From the NCBI GenBank assembly GCA_000708525.1, contig JMRP01000004.1, positions 105,714 to 169,713 on the forward strand: DNA of 64,000 nucleotides, given 5' to 3'. A model generated the notes under the pieces. That model did no database searches and was not told the origin of the DNA. It saw nothing but the letters and a program-made list of their open reading frames with translations. A program made the translations under genes and the position numbers. Position 1 is the first letter of the stretch. Each line of letters opens with the position of its first letter. Below, piece by piece: positions 27,189 to 36,184 of this stretch. The DNA comes from Cyanobium sp. CACIAM 14. GTDB lineage: Bacteria > Cyanobacteriota > Cyanobacteriia > PCC-6307 > Cyanobiaceae.

Positions 27189-28220
27189 ATGCGAGCTCTG
27201 ATCTGCGGCTATTACGGAGAGCACAACCTCGGGGACGATGCCCTGCTGCAGGTGCTGCTGGGGCAGCTCCCGCGCCACTGCCAGCCCCTCGTCACCGCCC
27301 ACGACCAGCGCCTGGTGCGGGAGCGTTTCGGGGTGGAGACCACCGACCGCCGCCGCCTGGGGGCGGTGCTGGCCGCCCTCGGGCGCTGCGAGGCCCTGGT
27401 GTTCGGGGGGGGCAGCCTGTTGCAGGACACCACCAGCTTCCGCAGCCTCCTCTACTACGGCGCCCTGATCCTGGCGGCCCGGCTCCGGGGCAAGCCCGTG
27501 ATTCTCTGGGGGCAGGGGCTCGGCCCCCTGCGCCGACGCCGCAGCCGGGCCCTGGTGAGGGCCCTGCTGCCCCTGGCCACCGCCATCAGCTGGCGCGACG
27601 CGGCTTCGGCAGAGCAGGCACGGACCTGGGGAGTGACCGCTCCGGTCGGCAGCGATCCGGTCTGGGCCCTGCCGGCCGAGCTGTGGCGCGGGCGTGGCGG
27701 GCCGATCGTGCTCTGCTTCCGGCCGGTACAGCAACTGCGGGGGGGCGCCTGGAGGCCCTATCTGGAGGTCCTCGAGCGGCTGGCTGTCTCGGCGGATCGG
27801 CAGGTGCTCTGGCTTCCCTTCCATCAGGACCAGGATCGGGGTCTGATGGAGCAGCTGGCGCGGCAGGGACTGATCGGGCCAGCCCTCGCCGGCCGCTGCC
27901 GGGAGCTGCCGGTGGCGACCCCACGGGAAGCCCTGGACGTCTTCTCCCGGGCGGGGCTGGTGCTGGCCATGCGCCTGCATGGACTGATCCTGGCGGCCCT
28001 GGCCGGCAGCCCCTGCGCCGCCCTCAGCTACGACCCCAAGGTGGCCGCCGCCGCGGCCGGCATCGGCTGCCCCTGCCATGATCTGGACGCCCCCGCTGCC
28101 GCCGCTCTGGAGGCCCTCTGGACCGCCGTGCTCGACAGGCCCCCCGACCCGGCCGGCATCGTTGCCCTGCAGCAGGCCAGCCAGGTGCATCGCGGCGTGC
28201 TGGCGGCTCTGCAGGACTGA
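27189..28220 (+). CDS. csaB: Polysaccharide pyruvyl transferase CsaB-like
   Basis: A 343-aa GT-B-like enzyme. The start ALICGYYGEHNLGDDALLQVLLGQL and the central VFGGGSLLQDTTSFRSLLYYGALILAARLRGKPVILWGQGLGPL are the hallmark of the WcaK/CsaB polysaccharide pyruvyl transferase family. In Bacillus, CsaB adds ketal pyruvate to wall polysaccharide so that S-layer (SLH) proteins can bind. The conserved MRLHGLILAALAGSPCAALSYDPKV segment is near the C-terminus. An ATG at 27189 is chosen; a start at 27158 is possible. The surface-anchoring role may be relevant to the exported proteins at 51-64 kb, but this is inference. Confidence 0.88.
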   Translation: MRALICGYYGEHNLGDDALLQVLLGQLPRHCQPLVTAHDQRLVRERFGVETTDRRRLGAVLAALGRCEALVFGGGSLLQDTTSFRSLLYYGALILAARLRGKPVILWGQGLGPLRRRRSRALVRALLPLATAISWRDAASAEQARTWGVTAPVGSDPVWALPAELWRGRGGPIVLCFRPVQQLRGGAWRPYLEVLERLAVSADRQVLWLPFHQDQDRGLMEQLARQGLIGPALAGRCRELPVATPREALDVFSRAGLVLAMRLHGLILAALAGSPCAALSYDPKVAAAAAGIGCPCHDLDAPAAAALEALWTAVLDRPPDPAGIVALQQASQVHRGVLAALQD

Positions 28221-28238
28221 GGGACCGGCGTGCAGCCG

Positions 28239-29096
28239 TCAGCCGCCGCGGTTGAGCTCGGCCTGATCGATGCGGTTCCCCTTGCTGTCCCAGGCGTCGA
28301 TCCGCAGCCGATCGGGGCTGACGCTCACCTCGACGAAGCCGTGGGTGCTCACGGCCCGGGCGGTGTTCCCGTTGGGCACCACCGCCCTGAGATGGGCGCC
28401 GCCGTTGCCCACGGTCAGATAGGTGGTGCCGTCGATGACGCGGGTGCGCTCGTAGTTGTGCTCGTGGCCGTTGATGTACAGCTGCACGCCGTAGCGGCGG
28501 AACAGGGGCGTGAGCCGGGCGATGGCGGCAGGATCGTCTCCGTAGAACCCCGCCGAGCGGATCGGGTGGTGACCCACCACCACCTTCCAGGGCGCGGTGC
28601 TGGCCGCCAGGGCCGTCTTCAGCCAGGGCAGCTGGTGCTGCCAGGAGGCGTTCACGTTGGTATCGAGCATGAAGAATTCCACCGGGCCGCGCCGCAGGCT
28701 GTACCAGCGGCCCTTCATGCCGAAGGGGGCGTAGGCGATCTGCCGGACCCCGTTCTCGGTACGGATGTCATGGTTCCCGAGCACCGCATGGAAGGGGACT
28801 CCCGCCTGCAGCAGGCCGCGGTAGGGCCTGAGGAAGGCGCTGTCCACCAGGGCCAGGCTGCCGTCGTTGTAGATGTTGTCGCCGGCCATGATCACCAGAT
28901 CCACCGGCTCCCTCCGATGGGCTTCGGCCATCCGCTGCCCCACCGCCATCTGGTTGGCATCGCCGCTGCCGCTGTCGGCGGTGGCCAGAAAGCGGAGACG
29001 TTCCCCGGTAGGAGCGCTTCTGCCCTGCAGGGCCAGCAGCGGAGCGGCCAATGTTGCCGCGACGATCCAGCGCAATACGCGACGGCGCCGGATCAT
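28239..29096 (-). CDS. Secreted metallophosphoesterase (purple-acid-phosphatase-like)
   Basis: A 285-aa protein from the ATG giving MIRRRRVLRWIVAATLAAPLL, with an RR-containing signal peptide that could be Tat-dependent. Metal-binding motifs of calcineurin-like phosphoesterases appear in order: ATADSGSGD (short first motif), MAGDNIYNDG (GDN), AVLGNHDI (GNHD), VVVGHHPIRS, and NGHEHNYER (GHxH). The set resembles extracellular purple-acid-type phosphatases. It probably releases phosphate outside the cell, but no Pho box was looked for beyond sight. The start overlaps the peroxiredoxin stop by 4 nt, so the two are co-translated. Confidence 0.85.
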   Translation of the reverse strand: MIRRRRVLRWIVAATLAAPLLALQGRSAPTGERLRFLATADSGSGDANQMAVGQRMAEAHRREPVDLVIMAGDNIYNDGSLALVDSAFLRPYRGLLQAGVPFHAVLGNHDIRTENGVRQIAYAPFGMKGRWYSLRRGPVEFFMLDTNVNASWQHQLPWLKTALAASTAPWKVVVGHHPIRSAGFYGDDPAAIARLTPLFRRYGVQLYINGHEHNYERTRVIDGTTYLTVGNGGAHLRAVVPNGNTARAVSTHGFVEVSVSPDRLRIDAWDSKGNRIDQAELNRGG

Positions 29097-29662
29097 GGGG
29101 CCTCCTCCTGCTGCAGCCGGACCAGCGTCTCGAGCACCTCGCCGCTGTGGCCGGCCGGCCACACCGCGAGCCAGCGCTCCCGCAGCACCCCGTCAGGGTC
29201 GATCAGGAAGGTGTGGCGCGCCGAGAAAGGGGGAAGCCAGGACCCGTAGCGGCGGCTGACCGTCCCGCCCGGATCGGACAGCAGGGGATAGGCCAGACCT
29301 TCGCTGCCGCAGAAGGAGAGGTGGTCCTCGGTGGCGTCGGCGCTGACGCCCACCACCTCGGCATGGAGGGCGTGGAAGCGATCCAGATCGCGCTGGAATC
29401 CCCTCGCCTCGAGGGTGCAGCCGCTGGTGAAATCCTTCGGATAGAAATAGAGAACCAGCCAGCGCCCCAGGAAATCCTCCTTGCCCAGGTGGGCCCTGCC
29501 CACCTCGCCATCCGCCGCCGGGGCCACACCGTCGAGGTCGAAGGAGGGAGCCGCCGTTCCTGTGTCGGGGAGGATTCCTCCGATGGCAGCGGCCTGGGGC
29601 GGCCGGCCCAGCAGGGCCAGGGAGGCGAGCACGACTCCTCCCAGAAAGTCACGTCGCTGCAT
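29093..29662 (-). CDS. Peroxiredoxin (PrxQ/BCP-like), exported
   Basis: A 189-aa protein from the ATG giving MQRRDFLGGVVLASLALLGR, an RR-type signal peptide suggesting Tat export to periplasm or lumen. The thioredoxin-fold peroxidase site is present: VLYFYPKDFTSGCTLEARGFQRD, with the peroxidatic Cys in SGCT. Typical PrxQ proteins carry a resolving Cys five residues on (CTxEAC); here that position is Arg, and the only other candidate is in LSFCGSEG. The enzyme may therefore be one-Cys-like. The track ORF start (29815) lies in rpmB sequence. It sits in one unit with the metallophosphoesterase. Confidence 0.87.
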   Translation of the reverse strand: MQRRDFLGGVVLASLALLGRPPQAAAIGGILPDTGTAAPSFDLDGVAPAADGEVGRAHLGKEDFLGRWLVLYFYPKDFTSGCTLEARGFQRDLDRFHALHAEVVGVSADATEDHLSFCGSEGLAYPLLSDPGGTVSRRYGSWLPPFSARHTFLIDPDGVLRERWLAVWPAGHSGEVLETLVRLQQEEAP

Positions 29663-29777
29663 GGAAGGGCGAGGGACCGAGGAAGCGATTGGGGCGACCG
29701 TAGCGATGTTCAGGCAGTGACGGTCGCGCAGGAACGTTGGGGCTCGTGGACTCCCTGGGAAGGGGGACGGGATGGAT

Positions 29778-30014
29778 TCAGATCTTCGCCAGATCCACTC
29801 CCAGTTCGCGGGCATAGGCGCCCAGCCCTTTCTTCTGGATCGTCTTGAGGGCGCGGGTGGAGACGCGCAGCTTCACGAAGCGCTTGCCCTCCGCCCACCA
29901 GAGGCGTCGCTCCTGCAGGTTCACCTGCTGCAGCTTCTTGGTGCGCACGTGGGAATGGCTGACGGCCATGCCGTTGTTGGCGCGCTTGCCGGTGAGCTGA
30001 CAGACCCGGGACAT
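29778..30014 (-). CDS. rpmB: 50S ribosomal protein L28
   Basis: A 78-aa basic ribosomal protein. [39 protein letters not shown] is the standard L28 N-terminus, and [25 protein letters not shown] the C-terminus. It lacks the four-cysteine zinc pattern of C+ L28 forms. A 115-bp gap separates it from the exported peroxiredoxin downstream, and about 100 bp from the ABC transporter operon upstream on the same strand; it is probably transcribed separately. Confidence 0.97.
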   Translation of the reverse strand: MSRVCQLTGKRANNGMAVSHSHVRTKKLQQVNLQERRLWWAEGKRFVKLRVSTRALKTIQKKGLGAYARELGVDLAKI

Positions 30015-30114
30015 GGTGGTGGAGCGAGGTGAAACAGTGCGGGCCGGAGCCAGTGGTGGACTTTACCAAAGGCACTGCGACTCCAGAGGGCGCAACGGCA
30101 GGGTCCGGCGGTGT

Positions 30115-31107
30115 TCAGGGGGCCAGCCGGGCACCGCTGTCCGCGTCGAACCAGAGCTCGTGCCGCCGCTGCCAGCTCAGACGCGGCTGGGGGGGCATCG
30201 CCGCCGCGGCCGACGTCAGCAGTCGCAGGGGGCCCTGGTCGCTCTCGAGCCACAGCAGCTGCTGATGTCCCCACCACTCCCGGCGCAGCAGCCGGGCCGC
30301 CAGCGGCCCCTCCTCGCCCAGGATCAGGTGCTCCGGCCGCAGGCCGAGCTGGCGCCGGTGCGCCATCGGCAGCAGGTTGATCGCCGGCCGGCCCAGGAAG
30401 GAGGCCACGAACCGGTTCGCGGGGTTCTCGTAAAGCTCCCTCGGGGTGCCCACCTGCTGCAGACGTCCGCCCTCCAGCAGGGCGATGCGATCGGCCATGC
30501 CGGTCGCCTCCTGCTGGTCGTGGGTCACGTAGATCACCGGCTGTTCGCCGCCGCAGAGCAGCCGCCGCAGTTCCGGCCGGAGCTCCTCCCGCAGCTGGGC
30601 GTCGAGGTTGCTCATCGGTTCGTCCAGCAGGACGATCCGCGGCTGCCGCAGCAGGGCGCGGGCCAGGGCCACCCGCTGGCGCTGGCCCCCGGAGAGCTGG
30701 GCGGGCCGGCGATGCCGCAGGCTGCCCAGCTGCAGCAGGTCGAGGATGGCGTCGATGCGCTGGCGCCGTTCGGCGGCGGGAACGCCTCGGACCTTCAGGC
30801 CCAGCTCCAGGTTGCCCTGCACGCTCAGGTGGGGGTAGAGGGCGTAGCTCTGGAAGACCATCGCCACCTGCCGCTCGCCCGGTTCCCGCAGGGTCAGATC
30901 CTCCCCATCCAGCAGCACGTTCCCTTCGCTGGCCGGATCCAGTCCCGCCACCAGCCTGAGCGTGGTCGACTTGCCGCAGCCGCTCGGTCCCAGCAGGGCC
31001 ACGCACTCCCCCGGGGCGACTTGCAGGTCGAGCCCGTCCAGCAGCCGCCGGCCTTCCAGCTCACGGCTCAGCTGCCGCAGTTCCAGACCCGGGGCGGTGA
31101 TGGTCAA
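30115..31107 (-). CDS. Carbohydrate/osmolyte ABC importer, ATPase subunit (UgpC/MalK type)
   Basis: A 330-aa ATPase: Walker [19 protein letters not shown]-loop [14 protein letters not shown], signature [16 protein letters not shown], Walker [20 protein letters not shown] and the H-loop [11 protein letters not shown] are all present, followed by a C-terminal TOBE/OB-fold regulatory domain typical of MalK/UgpC. The start is TTG, overlapping the upstream permease stop (TTGA). It is the last gene of a four-gene unit (binding protein, two permeases, ATPase). The cyanobacterial glucosylglycerol/trehalose/sucrose (Ggt) system is a plausible relative; the substrate is not proven by sequence. Confidence 0.9.
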   Translation of the reverse strand: MTITAPGLELRQLSRELEGRRLLDGLDLQVAPGECVALLGPSGCGKSTTLRLVAGLDPASEGNVLLDGEDLTLREPGERQVAMVFQSYALYPHLSVQGNLELGLKVRGVPAAERRQRIDAILDLLQLGSLRHRRPAQLSGGQRQRVALARALLRQPRIVLLDEPMSNLDAQLREELRPELRRLLCGGEQPVIYVTHDQQEATGMADRIALLEGGRLQQVGTPRELYENPANRFVASFLGRPAINLLPMAHRRQLGLRPEHLILGEEGPLAARLLRREWWGHQQLLWLESDQGPLRLLTSAAAAMPPQPRLSWQRRHELWFDADSGARLAP

Positions 31108-31898
31108 CCCTTGATCGCCCCCTGGGTGAGCCCCGAGACGATGGCACGCTGGGCCAGAAGCACCAGGAGCAGCAGCGGCAGGCTGCCCAGCACGGTGGCG
31201 GCGGCGAAGGCGCCGTAGGGGATGGTGAACACCGAGCTGCCGCCGATCCGGGCGATGGCGATCGGGAGGGTGAGCAGGTCGTTGCGGCTGATCCAGGTGA
31301 GGGCGATGGCGTACTCGTTCCAGCTGGCCAGGAACACCAGGATCGCCGTGCTCGCCAGGGTGGGGGCCAGCAGTGGCAGCAGCACGTGCCGCAGCCGCTG
31401 GCCCAGCCCCAGCCCCTCCAGCCGGGCCGCATCCTCCAGTTCGCCGGGCAGATCGGCGAAACCCGCCCGCAGCAGCAGCACCGCCAGAGGCAGGGACAGG
31501 GCCGTGTAGGGCAGGCTCAGGGCCAGCAGGCTGTTGGCCAGGCCGAGGCTGCGGGCGATCTCGAGCAGGGCCAGGAACAACAGCACGGTGGGGAACATGG
31601 CCGCCGCCACCAGGGCGACGCTGGCTCCCCAGCGCCAGGCGCCGCGATGGTGCTGGAGGGCGTAGGCGCAGGGAACCGCCAGCAGCAGGGTGAGCAGGGT
31701 GGTGGCCAGACCCACCAGGCCGCTGTTCGTCAGATAGCGCCAGAAGGGAGGATCGCCCGAGAGGACCAGCTGGTAGTTGGCCAGGGTCCAGGGGTTGCTG
31801 CCCGCCATCGGCGCCACCAGGGCCTCGGGACGCAGGAGGGAGGTGCGCAGCTGCCAGAGCAGGGGACCCAGGCTCCAGAGCAGCACCAGCAGCCTCAT
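31104..31898 (-). CDS. Carbohydrate/osmolyte ABC importer, permease 2 (MalG type)
   Basis: A 264-aa permease from the ATG at 31898, which overlaps the previous permease stop; the 438-aa track ORF is the same frame read through upstream genes. The N-terminal segment LWQLRTSLLRPEALVAP and the long hydrophobic helices fit MalG-class permeases. The EAA loop is ELEDAARLEGLGLGQRLRHVLLPLLAP, and the C-terminal end [10 protein letters not shown] is a standard MalG ending. It pairs with the next gene to form the transmembrane channel energised by the UgpC-type ATPase. Confidence 0.88.
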   Translation of the reverse strand: MRLLVLLWSLGPLLWQLRTSLLRPEALVAPMAGSNPWTLANYQLVLSGDPPFWRYLTNSGLVGLATTLLTLLLAVPCAYALQHHRGAWRWGASVALVAAAMFPTVLLFLALLEIARSLGLANSLLALSLPYTALSLPLAVLLLRAGFADLPGELEDAARLEGLGLGQRLRHVLLPLLAPTLASTAILVFLASWNEYAIALTWISRNDLLTLPIAIARIGGSSVFTIPYGAFAAATVLGSLPLLLLVLLAQRAIVSGLTQGAIKG

Positions 31899-32782
31899 GC
31901 CGGACCCCCTGTGGTGCGCGCGATCCTCGCGCGCCGCAGCAGCAGCCAGCCGACCCCGAGGAGCACCGCCAGCAGCAGGAACGTGGCCAGCATCACGGTG
32001 GCGGCATAGCCGAAGTCGAGGAAGCGCATGGCATTCAGGTAGGCATAGAGGGACAGGCTCTCCGTGCTGCCTCCGGGCCCGCCACCCGTGAGCACCTGGA
32101 TCAGGTCGAACACCCCCAGGGCCTGGGCGAGCCGGAACAGCAGCGCCAGGCTGAGATAGGGCACCAGCAGGGGCAGGGTGAGACGACGCAGGATCTGGAT
32201 CCGGCTGGCTCCCTCCAGCCGCAGGGTCTCCTCCAGATCCGCCGGGATCGACTGGAGCCCGGCCAGGAGCAGAAGGGCCACGAACGGCATGGTCTTCCAG
32301 ACGTCCGCCAGCACGGCGAAGAACCAGGTGGTGGCCGGCGTGGTGAGGAAGCCGTAGCTGGGGGCGCCCAGCGATCGCAGAGCGGCGTTGAGGGGGCCAT
32401 GGGGATCGTTGAGGATCCAACGCCAGCCCAGGGCCATCACGGTGGTGGGCAGGGCCCAGGGCAGCAGGGTCAGGGCCCGCAGGGTCCCCCGTCCCCGCAG
32501 GGGCTGATGCAGCAGCAGGGCCACGCCCAGGCCGCCCGCGAGCTCCAGGGCCACCGAGCAGAAGGCGAAGCGGAGCGTCTGCCCCGCATCCTTCCAGAAC
32601 CGGACATCCTCGATCAGCCGCTGCCAGTTGGCGCCGCCGTTGGGCACCGGCCGCAGGCCGGTGAGCACGGAACTGGCGTGGCCGCTCAGCCAGCCGTAGC
32701 GCAGCAGGGGATAGAGGAACACCGCCACCAGCAGCAGCAGGGCGGGGAGCATCAGCAGGGCCTTGGCGCCGGAGAGTTTCAC
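31895..32782 (-). CDS. Carbohydrate/osmolyte ABC importer, permease 1 (MalF type)
   Basis: A 295-aa permease that starts at a GTG overlapping the binding-protein stop (GTGA). Six hydrophobic segments are visible. The EAA-type loop is DLEETLRLEGASRIQILRRLTLPLLVP, and the terminal GGPGGSTESLSLYAYLNAMRFLDFGYA is the usual MalF/UgpA feature. Together with the MalG-type permease it forms the heterodimeric channel. The tight overlaps indicate that all four subunits are made from one mRNA. Confidence 0.9.
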   Translation of the reverse strand: MKLSGAKALLMLPALLLLVAVFLYPLLRYGWLSGHASSVLTGLRPVPNGGANWQRLIEDVRFWKDAGQTLRFAFCSVALELAGGLGVALLLHQPLRGRGTLRALTLLPWALPTTVMALGWRWILNDPHGPLNAALRSLGAPSYGFLTTPATTWFFAVLADVWKTMPFVALLLLAGLQSIPADLEETLRLEGASRIQILRRLTLPLLVPYLSLALLFRLAQALGVFDLIQVLTGGGPGGSTESLSLYAYLNAMRFLDFGYAATVMLATFLLLAVLLGVGWLLLRRARIARTTGGPA

Positions 32783-34128
32783 GGGCCCGTCCCCGCCGCT
32801 GCCGGGGTTCCCACCATCGACCGCAGCACCTGGAGGCTCTGGCGCTGGGCGGAGGCCATGGCGGCGGCGGGAGCCTCCTGGCCGGTGAGCATGCCGTTCA
32901 CCTGGCGTGTGAGCAGATCGCTCAGCTGGGCATAGGCGGCGGTGAGGGGGCGCGGCTCCGGGTGCTGCAGGGCGGCACGCTGCACCACCAGCAGAGGGGC
33001 CTGGCGCTGCAGCTCGGGATCGTCGTAGAGACGGCTCCAGGTGGGGGCATAGCCCTGCTCCAGGGCCAGCTGACGCTGCACCGTCTCGCCGGTCAGCCAG
33101 CGGATCGCCGTCACCGCCTCCTCGGGATGGGGGCTGCCCCTGATCAGGGAGAGGCCCCAGGTGCCGAGGGTGCCCCCTGCCTGCCGGCCGGGAGCGGCCA
33201 CCACGGTGGTAACGCCCACCTTGCCCCTGATCGGGCCGTCGGCCTTCTCGATCTCCCGCCAGGCGTAGGGCCAGTTGCGCAGGAACGCCGCTTCACCGGC
33301 GGCGAACATCTGCAGGGCGTCGTTTTCCGTGAACCCGGCCACCGACGCCGGACTCACCCCATGGCGCAGCAGTCCGTCGAGCCAGCTGGCCGCCGCCACC
33401 GCCTCGGGACTGTCCAGCGCCGTGGCGCCGGAAGCACCATCCCACCAGCGGGCCCCGAAGGCCTGCAGCACCTCCACCATCACGCAGCTGAGGCCCTCGT
33501 ACTGGCGCCCCTGCCAGAGATACCCCCAGGGCACCTTGCCGCGGCGCTGCAGATCGCGGGAGATGGCCACCAGCTCGTCGGTGTCGCGCGGCGGCCGATC
33601 CATCAGATCGGTGCGCCAGTAGAGCAGGCCGGTGTCGCCGGTGAGGGGCATGCGCCAGAGGTGGTCGCCGATGCTGTTGCCGAGCCGGGCGCCGGGTTCC
33701 ATGGCAGCCAGCACCTCGGGGCCGAACCAGCCGTCCAGGGGGGTGAACCAACCGGCGGCCACATACTTCGCCAGCCAGCTGACATCCACCAGCAGCAGGT
33801 CGAAGGGGGCCTCCCCCAGCAGCAGGCTGCTGATGGCCAGATCGGAGATGGCCTCGGTGTCCAGCGGGCCGCGGATCACCTCCAGCCGCACGCCGGGGTT
33901 CTTTGCATTGAAACGGGCCACCGGGCCGGCCACCGCATCGGCCAGGGGTGCCGGCATCAGCGCCCGGATCGGCACAGGCTGCGGAGCCGCCCCCTGCAGG
34001 CGGCCCAAGCCGGGGGCAACCCCCAGGGCCAGCAGCATCGCTGCCAGCAGTGCGGACAGGCCCACGGCCAGCGGGCCCGGGATGCCCGGCGGCCGGCGCA
34101 GGCCGGCACGGAGGCGGCGGAGGGGCAT
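32779..34128 (-). CDS. Carbohydrate/osmolyte ABC importer, substrate-binding protein
   Basis: A 449-aa exported binding protein and the first gene of the unit. An N-terminal hydrophobic helix (GPLAVGLSALLAAMLLALGVAPGL) is a signal or anchor; no lipobox cysteine is seen, so it may be anchored by an uncleaved helix. The family-1/5 binding-protein fold is indicated by NPGVRLEVIRG, LLLVDVSWLAKYVAAGWFTPLDGW, DTGLLYWRTDLMDRPPRDTDEL and GGTLGTWGLSLIRGSPHPEEAVTAIRWLTG. The aromatic-rich stretches suit a sugar or sugar-like osmolyte ligand. A comparison with GgtB would test the glucosylglycerol idea. Confidence 0.85.
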   Translation of the reverse strand: MPLRRLRAGLRRPPGIPGPLAVGLSALLAAMLLALGVAPGLGRLQGAAPQPVPIRALMPAPLADAVAGPVARFNAKNPGVRLEVIRGPLDTEAISDLAISSLLLGEAPFDLLLVDVSWLAKYVAAGWFTPLDGWFGPEVLAAMEPGARLGNSIGDHLWRMPLTGDTGLLYWRTDLMDRPPRDTDELVAISRDLQRRGKVPWGYLWQGRQYEGLSCVMVEVLQAFGARWWDGASGATALDSPEAVAAASWLDGLLRHGVSPASVAGFTENDALQMFAAGEAAFLRNWPYAWREIEKADGPIRGKVGVTTVVAAPGRQAGGTLGTWGLSLIRGSPHPEEAVTAIRWLTGETVQRQLALEQGYAPTWSRLYDDPELQRQAPLLVVQRAALQHPEPRPLTAAYAQLSDLLTRQVNGMLTGQEAPAAAMASAQRQSLQVLRSMVGTPAAAGTGP

Positions 34129-34173
34129 AGGCCAACGTTACGCGGCCCGCCCGGTTCCTCCGCCTCGGGTCGA

Positions 34174-36093
34174 TCAGAGGCTCCGCTGCATCAGCTGGCC
34201 CATCAGGTCGGCGCTGCGCTGCTGGAAGCCCGCCAGCTGGTTGGGCTCCAGACCTCCCACCGCCAACCGTGCCATTTCATAGATGTGACGGCTGAGCTCT
34301 TTGGCCAGTAGCTGACTTGGGGAGGTGCCGGAGCTGCCAGTGATCACGGCGCCGGAGGAGAGCCTGAGCAGCCCTTCCACCAGAGGATGGCGGCGGTTGA
34401 CCAGCAGCACATGGTGCTCGGGCAGTCCCGGCAGCCGCTGCTCCATCAGGGCCCCCATGTCGTTGAGGCGCCGCATCTGCTCGGGCAGCAGGATCAGGGC
34501 GGCCGGTGATCCCTCGCCCTTGAGCGACTGAACCTGGATGGTGACCCTGCTGTCGCCGAGAGCCGACCGGAACAGCTCGCGCAGTTTCTCGGCGCTGTCC
34601 TTGCCGTCGGCATCGGCCAGCTCGCTCTCCGGTTCGTGCAGGCTGGCGTCGAGTTCGGCGTCGACCCGCTGGAACTTGAGCTCCCCGTGGCGGGACTCCA
34701 GCCAGGGGATGAACTGGGAATCGATCAGGGTGTCGGCGAGCAGCACTTCCGCCCCCTGCCCTTTCCACAGGGCCAGGGCTCCCGCCTGGGCGGCCTCATC
34801 GGTGCAGTAGAGGATGCGGCTGGCGTGCTCCGCCGACAGACGACCGCGGTAGCCCGCGAGGGTGGTGAAGGCCTTGCCGTTCTCGCCGGGAATGGGATCG
34901 AGGCTCTGCCCCTCCGCCGGTTCCCCCTCCTGCGCGGGCGCCGTGGTGCCGAACAGCACCAGGTCGGCCACCTGATCGGCAAACTTCTCGTCCTCCATCG
35001 CGCCGATCTTGATGAACGGGGCCACCGAGTCCCAGATGGCGGCGTAGCGGGCCGGCTCGTCGCGGTGCAGCTCCTTGAGCCGGTCGCCCACCTTCTTGGC
35101 CACGAAGCCGCCGATGGAGCGCACCCTGCGGTCGGTCTGGAGGGCGCTGCGGCTCACGTTCAGGGGGATGTCGGGCGAGTCGATCACGCCCCGCAGGGGC
35201 AGCAGATAGCGGGGCACCACCTCCTTGATGGAATCGCTGACGAACACCTGGTTGCAGTAGAGACGGATCTCGCCTTTCTCCCAGTCTGCGCGACCGGTGA
35301 TCCTGGGGAAGTAGAGGATGCCCTGCAGGTTGTAGGGATAGTCGGTATTCAGATGCACCCAGAGCAGGGGATCTCCCTGGAAGGGGTAGAGATAGCGGTA
35401 GAGAGCGATGTAGTCGTCGTCGCTGAGATCCCTCGGGCTCTTGCGCCAGGGTGCCTCCCGCTTGTTGACCGTTTCGCCTTCCAGTTGCACCACCACCGGC
35501 AGGAAGTCGCAGTAGGTGGTGATCAGTGTCCGGATCCGGGAGGGCTCGATGTATTCGAGCTCCTCTTCCATCAGATGCAGGATCACGTCGGTGCCCGGCT
35601 CGGCGCGCTCCGCAGCTTCGAGGCTGAAGTTGGGGGAGCCGTCGCAGCTCCAGCGCACCGCTTCGGCATCGGGGCGGGCACTCAGGCTCACCAGCTCGAC
35701 CCGGGAGGCCACCATGAAGCTGGAGTAGAAGCCGAGGCCGAAATGGCCGATGATGGCATCGCTCTCGCTCTTGTACTTCTCCAGAAAATCCTCGGCGCTG
35801 GAGAATGCCACCTGGTTGATGTAGCGCTTCACCTCATCGGCAGTCATGCCGATACCGTTGTCGGAGATGGTGAGGGTCTTCGCCTCCCGGTCGATGCGGA
35901 TCTGGATCGTCCCTTCCGGTCCCTCGCTGCAGTCGCCCGCCATGGCGGCCATGCGGCGCTTGCTGATCGCATCGACGCCGTTGCTGACCAGTTCCCTCAG
36001 GAAGACCTCATGGCCGGAATAGACCGCCTTCTTGATGATCGGGAAGATGTTCTCGGTGTGGATCTGAATCTGGCCTTGTTCCAGCACCGTCAT
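34174..36093 (-). CDS. htpG: Chaperone protein HtpG (Hsp90)
   Basis: A 639-aa bacterial Hsp90. The N-terminal ATPase domain shows HSGHEVFLRELVSNGVDAI-type sequence (here YSGHEVFLRELVSNGVDAISKRR), the metal-loop DNGIGM, and GHFGLGFYSSFMVA. The middle domain has SPDIPLNVSRSALQ and KKVGDRLKELHRDEPARYAAIWDSV. The C-terminal dimerisation part is present. Cyanobacterial HtpG supports acclimation to heat, cold and oxidative stress and assists phycobilisome and tetrapyrrole proteins. It lies 45 bp downstream of the ABC unit's end region on the same strand; an upstream promoter is likely in 36094-36184. Confidence 0.96.
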   Translation of the reverse strand: MTVLEQGQIQIHTENIFPIIKKAVYSGHEVFLRELVSNGVDAISKRRMAAMAGDCSEGPEGTIQIRIDREAKTLTISDNGIGMTADEVKRYINQVAFSSAEDFLEKYKSESDAIIGHFGLGFYSSFMVASRVELVSLSARPDAEAVRWSCDGSPNFSLEAAERAEPGTDVILHLMEEELEYIEPSRIRTLITTYCDFLPVVVQLEGETVNKREAPWRKSPRDLSDDDYIALYRYLYPFQGDPLLWVHLNTDYPYNLQGILYFPRITGRADWEKGEIRLYCNQVFVSDSIKEVVPRYLLPLRGVIDSPDIPLNVSRSALQTDRRVRSIGGFVAKKVGDRLKELHRDEPARYAAIWDSVAPFIKIGAMEDEKFADQVADLVLFGTTAPAQEGEPAEGQSLDPIPGENGKAFTTLAGYRGRLSAEHASRILYCTDEAAQAGALALWKGQGAEVLLADTLIDSQFIPWLESRHGELKFQRVDAELDASLHEPESELADADGKDSAEKLRELFRSALGDSRVTIQVQSLKGEGSPAALILLPEQMRRLNDMGALMEQRLPGLPEHHVLLVNRRHPLVEGLLRLSSGAVITGSSGTSPSQLLAKELSRHIYEMARLAVGGLEPNQLAGFQQRSADLMGQLMQRSL

Positions 36094-36184
36094 GGCGAAA
36101 GAGAAGAATCGCCCCGAACCTAGGTGGGGCCACCAGCCGGCTCAAGGGCCCGGAGGTTGGGGTGACCGAACCGGCGCTGCAGGC

